A DNA stretch of 64,000 nt from Rhodeus uyekii (Eukaryota; Chordata; Actinopteri; Cypriniformes; Acheilognathidae): the NCBI GenBank assembly GCA_037043235.1, contig JAWRVZ010000056.1:2121501-2185500 (forward strand). Reading direction: 5' to 3'. The translations under genes and the position numbers were made by a program. Below the pieces are notes generated by a model. That model saw only the letters and a list, made by a program, of their open reading frames with translations, searched no databases and was not told where the DNA came from. Of the stretch, positions 24,211-36,639 are shown one piece after another (within the stretch, counting starts at the first letter, position 1; each line of letters begins with the position of its first letter).

Positions 24211-24384
24211 AAGCTGCCGCTTCCGGGTTCCGGCGCTCTTTTATCAACTGGTTCGTGACGTCACCGATCTGCGTCTGTCACTCGCGCGCGCGCGCGCCGG
24301 AAGTTTACATATTGTGCTTCGCGCGGACATCATCCAAGGATTCCCCAAGCGTTCGACGCAGCGCGAGTTCCCTTGAAAGGGAAT
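24211..24384 (-). repeat. 5' terminal inverted repeat of the DIRS element
   Basis: From aagctgccgcttccgggttc to gttcgacgcagcg it is the reverse complement of 19197-19354. It then ends in the unique outer piece cgcgagttcccttgaaaggg. It probably carries the promoter of the element, since gag starts about 120 bp inside. Confidence 0.92.
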
Positions 24385-24575
24385 GTAATTATTCTATTTA
24401 AATAACTGGATTTATTTATTTATTATTTAATTATTCTAATAAAATTGCATTACATTGCATTACAATTACAACGCACCAACTACTCTAATTAATTGAATAT
24501 TTAAAATTCATAGTTAATCCAACATGTATTATTAATGTGTATTTGAGTATTGCATTGTTAGATTAACAATGCACT

Positions 24576-24913
24576 TGTCACACTCGGGTCATGTTGTTTC
24601 ACTTCCGTCAACCTTCTGTGTATCTTCCCATGCCATTCCTGCACCTGTTGTGTCAATCACTCCCCTCGTTAGTCTCGTCAGGTGTTCCCCATCTCCTCAT
24701 GTTTAAAAACCCTCCTGTGTGCTCATGTCTTTGTTGGTCGTTGATGATGTTGTGTTGTTGATTCCTAAGTGTGTGGATGTCTCCTTGTTCGCCGGAAGTT
24801 TATACACTATGAGTGCTGTTTTGTTTCAAGTTAAAGTGGTTTTGTTTTCAAGTTTCAGCATTCAACGTGTTTCCGAGTCTCCGCATGACACACGATCCTC
24901 CTTGTGTATGACA
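24576..24913 (+). repeat. Solo LTR, 338 bp
   Basis: Starts TGTCACACTCGGG and ends TTGTGTATGACA, a TG...CA pair with short inverted termini (TGTCA/TGACA). The exact 5-bp repeat gcact lies on both sides (24571-24575 and 24914-24918). No internal retroelement sequence is adjacent, so this is an LTR left by recombination. A tttaaaaac TATA-like box is at about 24702. Confidence 0.88.
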
Positions 24914-25959
24914 GCACTAATGACAAATTAGAATCAATTGACCGTTCGCAAAGACCCGCCCCCTTAAGTTACTGTTGCTTCGTACAACAAGTCACGGCGC
25001 TCTCAGGCTCTCAAACTGAATCACAGAACAAAAGGGACACTGACAACACACCGAAAAAGAAGACAGAACTGGTTACTTTTAATATACAACTTTTTTTTTT
25101 TGTAAGTCTCAACTTTAAAATTTAGTGATTTTAAAGAAACAATAAAATACTGTTTTGCAGCTTTTAATGTGTTGTGACAGATTGCTGTAGTGCCTCGTGA
25201 ACCAATTATCTCTTCCTACTAGTTAATATATAGCATCAACAAGAATGAACATCAGAAAGAATCTTTTTTCAGCTGCGGAAAGACGTCAGTACACACCATT
25301 TTAAGTCCCTTAACATTAATCTACTCTCCTGAGCTCGTGTGTAATCTGAAGTGTTCAATATATTGTATCATTGTGCGTCAATTTTGCTGATGAAATATTG
25401 AAAATGTGTCTTTCTACAAAACACTAGTGGATTGAAAGTCAAATCAAATGCTGTCTACTCTCATTAACTGTAATGAGCATGAGATAAGAAAAAGGACATC
25501 TGCTTGAGTCTGTTGTAGTACCCATGCTGTTGAGCTGAGGACTGGAGGAGAAGCTATGCACATTCTCAGGGTCCTCCTCGTGCCCGCGGCCTTCTCACTG
25601 CATGTGCTGGGCCTGTAGTGACACCCGCATCCATCATCCACAGCTGTCTGCTTCTACTATAAATCTCTGCCTACAGTGCCTACCCACAACTCTCAAGGAA
25701 TTAACAGCCCCCAGGTCAAACTTGGGAGAACACTTTGAAAACGGTATTGATTATTCACTAATCAAGCATGCCAGGTGGCCCTTTGTGGATGTTTTGCATG
25801 GGAGCTCGGGGCAATGAGGTGCAGAAAGGTCTAGATGGCCTAGTTGGACATGGTCAGGCAAACAGGCCAAGACTCGCTCAGCCAGACATTTGACTATCGG
25901 CGTAATAACATCTGGTCTGGTTTGCAGATCATAACCAACCACACAGTGCTAATTTTGTT

Positions 25960-26720
25960 CATTTCTATCAACAGCATTTTTTTTTCACTGACGAAAACAA
26001 GACAATAACTAAACAAAAAACAGTTTTGAATGACGAAAACTATGATGAAAATCTATTGACATTTTCATCAACAGTGTTAAAGAAGGACAATTTGGGAAGA
26101 GATCCAGTCAGAGCGGATGTCCTACATGAAACTCATACGATCATTTTTCTTATAACGGTTTTCTCTTGTGTGGTTGATTATTATTTTGTTTGTTTGTTTT
26201 TGTTCCTGCATAAGATTTATTACATTGAAATTAATTGTTTGAATTCAATAATTTTCAGATTTATTTGTCACTCATTTATTACTATTGTAAGGTATGTAAA
26301 AGGTAAATGTTTGCTGGACCTGGAATTAAAATAGTGACTTATTTGTCACAACAATATTTGACTTATTGTTCAATTTGATTTCTAAAATATAACTGATTAA
26401 ATATCATCCTATATAAAGTCTATATGAAGGTGGTATTTAACCTTGGTACCGAACCCTTTAACTTTTTAAAGCCAAATACTATAAAAAAAACATAATATTA
26501 TTTATATTAACAATTTAATTAATGTTTTCTCCAGGAGAATATAATGCATTTGGAAATTTTTGTGAAATGTTTCATTGATGCAGTATATAATTTAACTAAA
26601 CCATTAGATTTAGTAGTAGATTTGAACGACTAAAATCTTATGGTATTCAGTCGACTAAAAACTAAAAGAATTCAGATGAATAAAATATAGCTAAAACTAA
26701 ATCTACAATAGATTTTTTTG
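25960..26720. repeat. Decayed dispersed repeat (gacgaaaac / agtcgactaaaa ends)
   Basis: The left part has cactgacgaaaac and aatgacgaaaactatgatga; the right part has cagtcgactaaaaactaaaa and gctaaaactaaat. This pairing is familiar from common fish DNA-transposon-derived repeats; the ends are not exact. Confidence 0.4.
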
Positions 26721-27109
26721 TTTTTACATTTTACTTAGGGGCAGGTGAATATGAGATCAGTGATACTGTAAAATTATAAAATTTTCCAAGTGTGAAAAAA
26801 CAAACAAACAAAACACCTTTGCAGATGTTTTCCTCATTTGTTTGCAGTATACATCAGATGATCAGTGAAAGGTTGAATGAAGTGTAGTGGGAGGAATAGA
26901 ACCAGGAAGTGGCTAAACTCAAATCACTGCTAGACCTCAACATTGAATTATAATGTAATTTTCCTCACTAACTCAGTATTGAACCCAATGCTAATGCTGA
27001 TTAGCATGCTAGCATAAGAAACCTATAATCTTCACCTTCAGCAAGATCTTAGCCTTTATAAAATAATTATCATCAGCTCATTGTTGCTAGCCATATCTGA
27101 TAGTTCACA

Positions 27110-27600
27110 CAAATATACATTTTCATAATTTACATGCTGTTCCAGACCTGTATGACCTACCTTCTTCTTCAGAGAATAAATATATTTTGAAATATTTAAT
27201 ATTTAATTTAGCTTGTATTCATTTATTCTACATTTTAATTTTACTTCAAATTTTAGCACCTTTGCCATGTGCTTTTTGTTTCATTCTATTATAATTTTAT
27301 ATATTTTAACATTGCTTTACTGTAATTTATTATTACAGCTTTAGTTTAGTAATTTTAGTAATATTTTAATGTAAACTTTTTTCACTTTACTTTAAACTTA
27401 TCTGAACTTGTTTGTTTCGTTTGCCAAGGTAACATTTGTATTTTTAAATAAAATTTATATTTAATTTTATATCAGCTTTATTTCAGAACAATAATAATAA
27501 TAGATTTAGCTAACAAAAACAACACTGCTCAAAATGTATTTTATGTTCCAGAGAAAGAAAATCATGCAGGTTTGGAATGAGTGATACATGAACTTTTTGA
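27110..27600. repeat. Decayed inverted-repeat MITE
   Basis: The left segment (ttccagacctgtatgacc, ttcttcttcag) is roughly the reverse complement of the right segment (gagaaagaaaatcatgcagg, tttggaatga), about 400 bp apart. It resembles the cyprinid MITE family whose ends include tcacccaaaaat. Confidence 0.45.
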
Positions 27601-28424
27601 AATGACACTGCCACTTCACTAACATATTCTAAGATATTTAAAATATATACCCATCTCTTTTCAACACTACACAACTGACATAGTAGACGGAGCCCTCTAT
27701 TGCCGTTTCAGGCTGGCCAGTATTCCAGCTCTAAGCTATTGCCAAATATTAACAGTCCTGCAGTGCTTACTGAAACAAATCTGCTGGACAGAGAATGAGA
27801 CAGAGTGAGACAGAGAGAGACAGTGAGAGGGAGAGGCTGGGTCAACCTATCTATCAGAACTCTCAGACCTATCTTGCATCCATAGAGCGTTGCTGGCTCT
27901 GGAGCAAATGTCCAGAGAGCAGGGACAGTGTCATCCAGCCGGCCCAGTAAAGTGACAAATGACAGTCACCATGCGCACATCCTGGAAACTGATTGTGATG
28001 GTAGAGCACAAAGGAAGGGAGCGGATTCCAGCTCAGCAGTGGAGGACACTTAGTACCCAGTCATTAGTGCTGGCAGACCCCTGTGCAGCCACACACCCCT
28101 CCATACCCTGATTACTGCCCTTCACGCTCAGCTTGAGCGTCGGACACAAGGTTGGTCTGAGGAAGCCTGCGACTATACTATAGTCTGTTTCATTGGAAGA
28201 AAGAGAAAGAATTTTGAAGAAAGAAAAGAACAGCTAGTCTTCCACTTCATTTTGAAATATGACATGGTTTTCCATTGATTTTCTGTGTTAAGACCATCTT
28301 TGCAACCTCTGTCCTATATAGAGTAAATAGCCAAATGCACAATGACTGCAGTAAGCATCCTGTGCCACAGGGTGGTACACTCTACAATACTACAGTCTAA
28401 CTCCAATAAAAGTCAATATCACAT

Positions 28425-28760
28425 TAGATTAGCTTAGATTAGATTAGATTAGATTCAACTTTATTATCATTACCCAATTACAGGTACAAGGCAACGAAAT
28501 GCAGTTTAGGTCTAACCTGAAGTGCAATAGCAGCAAGTGCAGGATACAATGGTTGCATAAGTGCAGGATATGGATATGTACAGGATTGACAGGTAATATG
28601 TACAATGAACATAAGTATACAGATGGTTATTACTATAACAGGTGAGTGCATGCTATAAATATAATTACAGGTGTCTCTTACTATAAACAGCATTTACAGG
28701 TGAATATGTACTAAAGTGTAAATGTAAATGTAATATACAGATAAGGTTACCACTACGAAA
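28425..28760. repeat. Dispersed repeat with (TTAGA)n start
   Basis: Units of attag/attagatt at 28425-28456 lead into caactttattatcattaccc and acaaggcaacgaaatgcagt, then a series of short acaggt-containing units. This is familiar as a fish interspersed repeat; its class is unknown to me. Confidence 0.45.
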
Positions 28761-29054
28761 ATACCTCCAGAGCAGACAATGATTTATAGTGAAGGAAAGT
28801 AAAATAAAAAGAGATTAATTTAAAATAATAGGCATCATCTCCCATGACACTACACAAAGGGGTTGAAAACGTTTAATATAATATAATATAATATAATATA
28901 ATATAATAATAAAAATATATATACTGTATTTGGAAGGTTTTTAGTGTGTTTTAATGTTGTTTTTATTATTTTTTTAACTGTTCTACTGTAAATATGGTAA
29001 AAACAGAGTGGACATTTTAGGTAGACTCAACCTCAGCTAAAATAATGCAATACA

Positions 29055-29150
29055 CCACAATCGTGGCCTAATGGTTAGAGAGTCCGTCTGGTATCCAGAA
29101 GGTTGAGCAGGGCACCTAACACCCAGTTGCTGCCACAGCAAAAATGGTTT
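29055..29150 (+). mobile_element. tRNA-related SINE head, truncated
   Basis: Contains cgtggcctaatggttagaga and gtccgtctggtat, an A-box-like tRNA-derived head, then cagggcacctaacaccc from the body of the same family seen complete at 40357-40574. The middle is deleted. Confidence 0.55.
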
Positions 29151-30383
29151 TGTTCTCTCTCAGCGCGAGTCCATGGTTTTCAGTGTTTGTGTGCTTTCAC
29201 TACTCACTACTAATGTCAAATTCCGAGTATGGATTACCATAGTATGCCCTAACATGTCACTTTCACTTTCTTTACTTTCATCTGTGTCAGATGCGAACAA
29301 TGTTACGCATTGAGCGAGCACATATGAACCATTATGACTTTACAATATTCAGCTTCCAAATAAAAAGTGAGGTTTTTACCAGTTTGAGAAGTGTATAAAA
29401 TGTCTTTTCATCCTTGTACTCACACCATGAGAAAGAGTGTGAAGAGGAGTAGGTATCTATCATTATGGCCACTCTTGGGTGGGTGAAGTGTGTATAAGTT
29501 CTGATATCTCATCTTGAGCAGCTCTTAGCATCCAATTCACCCATCTAACACAGCAGTGTTATGTAAGCATTCGCTATATCACAGCACATATGAGACTGAT
29601 TACTGTAATCTCTAAAATGGGTGGCAGTTTTTTCAAAACTGAGCACTGAAAAGAGCGAATGAAATTAGTTTTTTACGCAAACGCAGACGTTACAGGCCTT
29701 TAGCCCTGTGATAGGAGGGCCGGTCTGAGATGGAAACGGCAGTGATAGCTTGATGGTGGGTCATTAAAAGATAGCAGGCTGTTGTAGTGCTCACTGTGAA
29801 AAGGAGGTTCTGTTGTCTGCTGTTTGTTCAGCATGAATTAATGAAGGATCTCGCCAGCAGCCGCACAACAGAGTAATTGCCTATTTCCAGCTAAATTAAA
29901 GATCAGTCCATTTACTGATAATGTTATCCAGACCTGACAACTGAGGAATGTGGAAATGAACAGCTGATGAAAGAGAATATATAATGACATATAACTTCTG
30001 CAGACAGTGTAATAGCTCTTAGAAGTTGAATCTCACAAAATCTGCTTGGATCATATTCCACCCAAAAATCAAAAGAAAGAAATTATACTTAGCTGAAAGG
30101 AAACATTACTTTAGAATTACTAAGATTGTTTGCATTTTGAAGAGTTTCTCATTATTGTTTTATATATGTTTTTTGTTTTATTTTATTATGCATATGATTT
30201 TTAACACTGTCATAGTTTTACTTTTGATGAAAACTTAGTTTTTAATTTAAATGTACTGTAATTTATTTCCATTTAACTCTGAATTTGAATTTTTTCCAAA
30301 TAGTTTACAGCCTTTATCACTGACATTAATAATCCTTTCAGCAATTAAATCTTTCATCAGTAATTTAGTTGAAATCTTTAAGA

Positions 30384-30510
30384 CTGTATGTATGCATTTA
30401 TGTATGTATGTATGTATGTATGTGTCTGTGTACACACAACACACACAGACACACACACATACATACATACCTACATACATACCTACATACATATATACAT
30501 ACATATATTA
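30384..30510. repeat. (TGTA)/(CA)/(TACA) microsatellite cluster
   Basis: Tandem tgta units, then a CA stretch, then catacata/catacc units. Apparent frames through it are repeat artefacts. Confidence 0.85.
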
Positions 30511-31073
30511 TGCAGTGTCAAACTTTTATTTGGTTTCAATTATTTAAAGATTTTTGTGAAACATATTGTTCCTTCATCATTTAAAAATCAATGGTTCTAC
30601 AAACAGGATTTATTATCATTAAGCACCTATAGAGTCATCTTGTGTGAACATTTTAATTTTGCATTGGCAGATGTCTTCATGCCCAATTGTTCACCAGAAT
30701 CTCTTTGGGCTTCACTTTTTCAGCACGATGCATATCATTATGCAAAGTCTCATCTCATCCAATCACCTTAGATTCTTCTCTGGCTTCTAGAACCTTAATC
30801 AAATGATTCACCACAATTGAAAAGTCAAATTAAATACGCCTGAAACAATTTCGCGTCAGGGCAAGAAACGTATAACTCCAGCGAATTTCATTAGAGAAAC
30901 ACACCATGGGTTATGATGTCTGCTCTATCCTTTTCACAAGATAAGCAGTACTGAATCTATTATTCTGCTCGGACGGTCTATTCAAACTTGTTTCCTCTCA
31001 GCGCAGACAAGGACAAGGTGATATGATGCATATAGATGAAAGAGCAGGAAAGGGGTTTGTCCAGACCACCTAC

Positions 31074-31235
31074 CTCTTTCAGGCAACCCATAAAATTGTT
31101 GCTGACAGGCGACCCAGGTAAGTCCGCTGTGCTTGGACTTCCTCCAACGTAGAAGAAATCGTCCGATCCCAGCATGGTGTAGTCCTCTTGCGTGTAGCCA
31201 GTTGTGGTCAAGATGCCGTCCACAGATATCGTCAC
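31074..31235 (-). CDS. nrxn3: nrxn3 exon: second part of LNS2 domain
   Basis: A 162-nt exon encodes exactly 54 residues, from [19 protein letters not shown] through [19 protein letters not shown] to NNFMGCLKE. The acceptor is caatcag before GTGACG, and the donor is GAG followed by gtaggt; both borders are phase 0. The residues form the central beta strands of the second laminin-G domain, downstream of splice site 2, and are essentially invariant among vertebrate neurexins. The next exon starts with the conserved VVYKNND, 15.8 kb away. Reading past the donor gives intron sequence ([10 protein letters not shown]), which is not protein. Confidence 0.96.
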
Positions 31236-32295
31236 CTGATTGAAAGGAACGAAAAAAGGGGAAGGAAAATTCCATTCATGAGCATAACGGCTGTGATGGC
31301 CATTCTACCAAGGAATAGGTTAGCTTCGGTCTTGCTGGTTGCTGTCTGTCTTTGATTGTGCACCTGCACGTCAAGACTTTGAGTAGGCCGTTCTTGTCTA
31401 CTATTCGTAGACTTACAAAGGACAGGTAAAGAAAATATTTTGCCGGCATATTTTCTTTATCTTCGATGGTGTTAGAAATGGTTTTCTGGTTTGGGACGTT
31501 AGTTTGAGGGGTTCATGTTATGTAACAAACTACAGACAAATTGCTTGTGCTTGGTTTTAGGTTCAAATTCTGTGCACACTAGATTAGTTGACACTTATAC
31601 TTGCATGCTTCCAAAATGAGCTAATACTACCACAAGTGAGCATGCAACATGGAGGTCAGATGGTCTTTTACTAATACAATTGTAATAGTGAGGTATACAC
31701 TATAAACATTAAAGCATGCATTGTATTCAAGCTGAGACGACATGCAAAGGGAAGCAACACACATGACACCAAAGCAAAAGCCATGAGGGGTAATGAGGGA
31801 GGGCAGAGGAATTCATGACCTTCAACACAATACAGACAGGACAGGACACTGGGCAGATGGTGGGTTGCTCAGACAAGAGTTTTGGTGTTAGTAACACAAG
31901 GCATTGAACAGGTCGGCAATGGCATGCGCAAACAACTGGAATCAACTGTCAGAGCTCCAGTGCTGAAGTAGCCTTTTATTCTTTTATTTTTATGCTGATG
32001 TTTTTATCATCTTCTTTTTTTTTAGGAAAGCTTCTTCCAGTTTTTTTGATAGTATTTGATTAAAAAAAGCACCGTAGAGGAAGTTCAAAGAAAGAAAGAT
32101 GGAAAATGGTGGAAAAGCTGTGGCGAAAAATGCGATGAGGACATTTGAAATAAAAAGAGAAGGAAATCCCCGAAAATACAAACCCCAGTCTGTCTAATTT
32201 TTTTCATGATGCCATGAAAACCCAAAAAGAGAAAGAAAGAGGGCCAAGGAAACACACGGTAAACCCAAAAAAAGGACAATTGGAATGATATCTAC

Positions 32296-32340
32296 CAGAC
32301 AATGTAGTTTGTTTACCATAGCGTGTCCAATACCTGAATG
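32296..32340 (-). CDS. nrxn3: nrxn3 alternative exon of splice site 2 (SS2), two donors
   Basis: A tiny exon lies between the two halves of LNS2. Its acceptor is excellent: a long pyrimidine run ending in ctcaaag. The first 24 nt encode HSGIGHAM and are followed by a usable donor (gtaaac, first base at 32316). Reading on 21 nt adds VNKLHCL, up to a second donor (gtagat, first base at 32295). The exon can therefore give an insert of 0, 8 or 15 residues without changing frame. This is the classic SS2 insert of neurexins, known to modulate LNS2 ligand binding. Both flanking exons meet it in phase 0. It is far too short for automated ORF calling. Confidence 0.95.
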
Positions 32341-33412
32341 CTTTGAGAAAAGGGGGAAGAAAGGAAATTAAACAATGTAAAAAAGGGTTGTTAATAAAAT
32401 GAAACTCAAATGAAGTCATGATGAGTCGCACATTAGTGTAGGTTCTGGTTAGTATATTAAATAATCTAGTCAATGGTTTATGAGTGATTAGTCTGGGTCT
32501 GACCAAATGTTATACATAGACAAACAAAGCATATGAGTGAGAGTAAGAATAGGTGAAAAAGAAAAAGAAATATATCGGATTCTCCAGAGCCTGTGGCATT
32601 TCACTTTTTTTAAAGGCATTGGACCTGATGGGAAGATCTTAAAGCACATCATAAACTCACAAAAAAAAAAAATCTTCTGAATTATTTTTCAGCAGTAATT
32701 TTCAAATGTTCTAAACACATCTAGCTTACATTTTTAGGCTCTTTCTTATGTAATGTTTCATAATGTATTGTCTGCTACAACCGTGAATGGTGACCTCTAT
32801 TTAGCTGGGTCTATTTTGCGATTCATATGGTTTTTGAATTTCCTTAGGCAATTGTATAAAGTAATTCCAATGCATGTTCTTGGCATGATAATAAAACAGC
32901 TATTAAACAAAGCAAAAATAAATAAATAAATGTCATAGTCCTAGTGGATCAGAGCTGAAATAGCTTGTGGGCACTCACGCCTCCACAAGCCCACGCAAAA
33001 GGCGACATCCTTTCTCTCCTGAGGGGTAAAACCACCCCAAATATTTACATATTTTAAAATGCAGTGCCGGAATGATTTAACAGTTCACAAAGATTGGCTG
33101 TGAGTAAATGGAACGGTTGAGGTTGGTTGGAGCCTCTCCCTGCTGCCCTGATAAGACAGACTATTTGAAGAAGTGAGGTGAATATCTAGAGGGGTGAGAG
33201 AGACAGCCTCTTAAAGCCATCACACCACTGATAGCTTCAGACAGAGGTAACTGCCTGAGGAGGCAATACACGAGGCAAGGTAGAAGAACTATGAGAAGAA
33301 ATAGTTGTATTAGCATCTCAAAGAAATGTGAAAGTAACCAAAAGTGCCAATTCAAACATAATATGCAGAAGCATTTAGCTCCGACTTAAACTTCTTGCTG
33401 TTTTAGTATTAC

Positions 33413-33714
33413 CTGTCTGAGGTTGCGCGTGACTTTCACGTCATGCCAGGCATTGTCGTTGAATTTGCCATTGACAGGCTCAACAATGGCCTCGAAAGCT
33501 CCTGATCCCAAGTTTATGACCAACGATACGGCTCCATCTTTCAGGGCCAGGTTGACGTAGTCTGCTGACTTGCCGGTGTGGAGGATAAGGCCATTTCTTT
33601 GCCAGGTCTTGAAGGACAATGTGATCTCATCGCTGCTGCTCTGGATGGGGTTCTGAGACAAATCGTAGCAGAAGTATTCTGAACCTCGGAAAGTTGCCAC
33701 ATTCTCTTCTCGCG
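33413..33714 (-). CDS. nrxn3: nrxn3 exon: start of LNS2 (laminin-G 2) domain
   Basis: This exon encodes about 100 residues of an alpha-neurexin, a presynaptic adhesion receptor, covering the first part of the second LNS/laminin-G domain. The frame reads from a split Ala codon through REENVATFRGSEYFCYDLSQ to KVTRNLRQ, including the typical stretches SSSDEITLSFKTWQRNG and GKFNDNAWHDVKV. The acceptor is ttttag before CGCGAGAAG, and the donor is CAG followed by gtaatac. The length, 302 nt, fits entry in phase 1 and exit in phase 0. Residues such as ENVATFRGSEY fit neurexin-3 better than neurexin-1 (which has EYIATFKGSEY, from memory). The next exon in the transcript is the splice-site-2 exon about 1.07 kb away. 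The preceding exon (EGF1 or the splice-site-1 microexons) was not found in the window. Confidence 0.95.
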
Positions 33715-35169
33715 CTAAAAGAGAGGAAACAAATCGTATCAGAGCTTCTTAAAACAAAACCAAATATATGAGCTATGGCAGTTTTCCAAGATTGAAGGAG
33801 AGCAATTAAGATCAGGACAAATTACAAAACAAGACAAGAAAATGCATAGAAAAATGGGCAGCAGAGCACACAAAGTGCATTTAAAGAACATTATTTCTTG
33901 CATTGATTTATATATGTACTAATGTTCCTTGTTTATGTACCATATCTGAGTCTTAATTATGAAATCTGTAGTGTCCTCCAATGCATCAAAATGATTCTAA
34001 TGGCATTGAATTTATCCATTATGATTTTACTGGATTGATACAAATGCTCTATATTGCGGGTGGTTAAAGGGGAAGAACTAAACAGTCATTTCAGAGCTGG
34101 AAGATGAAAGATTACTGTCCCGAATTTTGTATTGATAAAGTAAATAAATACATTTTTAGTGATTGCCAAGTTCACATTGGTCATTGGAATTCAAAGCAGA
34201 TAATCTACTGCATCCACATTTATGGAAATAAGTTCACTCTTGGTCCCTGTGGTCCCCAGTCCATTAATCACCAAGCTGTGGTGGTGTGGCTTAGAGCACA
34301 AAATAATACACATGTCTAATGGAAAGTTCCTACAAACTAACACTGGACATCATTTACATCAGGCAGCCAGAAAAGGACCTCAGCACTAATGGTATCATTG
34401 ATTTATCAGAGCTTCAATTGGGCCGCTGTGGGGGTAAATATATTCTCTGGCTAAATGTTGACAAAACATTCACACATCCATATCAATGCTCAACCTCGGC
34501 AATCAGCATTAGTGCATGTAGTATGTGTTTTAACTGGACGGGTAAAGACATCTTGACCTGTTTTGCACTGGACTAAAGGGAGCGGGCTGCAGGGTTGCGG
34601 AGCAGTTTTTCTCATCAGTACTGGTGCTGGTGCCCAGCTGTGATACACTTCACATGGTAATAAGCTCATGGTTAAGAACGGGGCAAACTGACTGACGGTG
34701 GAACATATTAAAAGCACATGGGACCCTGATGCAGCTGGTGAACACCAAAAAACAGCCCTTCTGTGCAGTCAGAGAGATGATTCAGATTATATCGCTCATT
34801 ACAAGGCTGAAAGAAACAGATTAATGGAAGATGACTGAATGGATAGTGGAAAACAGTTTTGTCCAGCAGGAGAGGGTGGTGCCTCATCCAAGTGTCAAAA
34901 ACTGGCAGTTACATGTACTTGGAAATTCATTGTGCAGATCTCACACTGCTGAAGAGATTCTCAAGTCAATTAATATATGGCTAGGCTGTAACAAAAAGAG
35001 CTTAATATTTAGCCAGTCGAGATTATTTGACCGTGCCAAAAGTTTCTCTTGCACCGATGCAAATATACACAATATATAAATGTTATATAAATGTAATATA
35101 AGTAACGATTTTAATATAAATTATTTTATAATCATAACTTATTATTTTAATAAAAATAATAATGTATTT

Positions 35170-35245
35170 AATTCTCTCTCTCTGTCTCTCGCTCTATATA
35201 TACATATACATACATACATACATACATACACATTCATATACAGAT
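35170..35245. repeat. (CT)n and (CATA)n microsatellites
   Basis: tctctctctctgtctctcgc is followed by tatatatacatatacatacatacata-type units. Confidence 0.8.
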
Positions 35246-35839
35246 ACATTTAAGATATATATAAAATAAAGTGAATATTTCTCCTGCATCGTGTGTCCGA
35301 GTGGCAACACCTTCACATAACTGAAAAACAAGCAAAAGGTTCCAGGCTGCAGAACAGGGCTCAGTGTTTTCCCTAGTACCCCATGGGTGTTAATGTGTGC
35401 TATATGCTGACATGTAAGCCTGGTGCCAACACCTCAGCAGATGCATTATTACTCCCGAGAGCATAGCTACTGTTAGCGACGTGTTTCTGAGAGAGCAGGC
35501 CCTCATTTAACTCCTCAACACCTTATCTCCCTCTTCCTGACTCGAGTGGTAACCGCATCCCTGAGATCCTGCCATGCTGTTAAAGTGCCAGGAGAGAGTA
35601 CTGATAAATTATTAATTAAACAGTGTTGTTTTTACGGAAGATATTACTGCCAAATGTTCCCCTTTACAATCATCTTGAGATCTGAATACTTAATAAGAGT
35701 CATTTTTCCATGCTGATATGATGTGAGATCGTACAGTGAGTGGAACAGAAGAAGTGAAGGACACATGAGGATCAGTAAGGGGAAAATAATGAGACAAAAC
35801 TGACATTAGGGCTGTGAATCAATATAATACATATACATA

Positions 35840-36115
35840 TGTTTTTGAAAGAAGATTATTATGCTCACCAAGTTCATTTGATCAAAAATCCAGTGAAGAC
35901 TGTAATATTGTGCAATATTGTTACAATTTAAATAACTGTTTTCTATTGTACTATATTACAAAATGTCATATGTGATGGAAAAGCTGAATTTTTAGAAGCC
36001 ATTCTTCCAGTTTCAGTGTCACATGATCCTTCAGAAATAATTCTAAAATGCTAATTTGGTGCTTAAACATGTCTTCTTGTTAACAGTGTTAAAACACAGC
36101 TTAATATTTTTGCAG
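35840..36115 (+). repeat. Common cyprinid interspersed repeat, copy 1
   Basis: Contains tattatgctcaccaagttca, ttgatcaaaaatccagtgaa, gtgtcacatgatccttcaga and aaataattctaaaatgct, which recur in order in other copies in the window (38500-38770, 42800-42995). Its class is not clear to me. Confidence 0.6.
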
Positions 36116-36435
36116 TCTATAGATATTTAACCTTGCATCAACATTTATTAGGCTAAGCTTATAATGGCCAGACTATTGTTTTGTTTATAATAAATCTTAT
36201 AACTAGTGGCTACATTATTGGCATTCATTTTTTGACATGCTAGCCAGTCCACATATATATATATAAAACTTTAAAAAAGCACTAATATGCATATATAAAG
36301 TGAGAAAAATCTCATTGCCAGACAAATTGCTAACAGAATAAAGCGATTTGCTTCCACAAGCTTTGTGTTCAATGAATACAGTTTCCAATATGTTAGTAAG
36401 AAAAGTTTATAATGTGAGGATAATGGTTCAGTTGT

Positions 36436-36475
36436 AATGATATTAGAAGCACATTGTTGGCCTTCTAATATCATT
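36436..36475. repeat. Perfect 14-bp hairpin
   Basis: aatgatattagaag and cttctaatatcatt flank a 12-nt loop. Confidence 0.8.
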
Positions 36476-36639
36476 AGCCTTGCAGAAAACCCAAGTGAGA
36501 TTAAAATACTGAATACTATTTATTCATTCCTTTGTATTTGTTTTTAGACTTTCTCCTCTATAATGTTTCAGGCCTATAATATAGAACTATCATACAGAAT
36601 ACTGCGAACAAAAACCCAAGCACATTTCCCACAGATTCT

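Larger units (their letters stand above)
19154..24384 (-). mobile_element. Full-length DIRS1-like retrotransposon (tyrosine recombinase type)
   Basis: On the minus strand, in order: terminal repeat (24384-24211), gag (24092-22614), reverse transcriptase/RNase H, tyrosine recombinase (to 19556), internal complementary region (19504-19403), and terminal repeat (19354-19154). There is no host-site duplication; the borders are trinucleotides (AAC at 19154-19156, AAT at 24382-24384), as known for recombinase-integrated DIRS elements. The ITR cores match over about 150 bp with only a CG-repeat length difference, suggesting a fairly recent insertion. It lies in the large nrxn3 intron in the gene's orientation. 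RT is interrupted by a stop codon and a one-base insertion, so this copy is not autonomous as it stands. Confidence 0.93.
15301..31073 (-). other. nrxn3: large nrxn3 intron hosting DIRS, Tigger-like and LTR insertions
   Basis: A 15.8-kb phase-0 intron inside LNS2. It holds the Tigger-like MITE (16591-17257), a complete-length DIRS element in the same orientation as the gene (19154-24384), a solo LTR (24576-24913), decayed repeats at 25960-26720 and 27110-27600, and a repeat with (TTAGA) units at 28425-28760. The rest (15301-16590, 17260-19150, 24920-25950, 28770-31073) is AT-rich sequence in which I see no gene. Confidence 0.8.
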
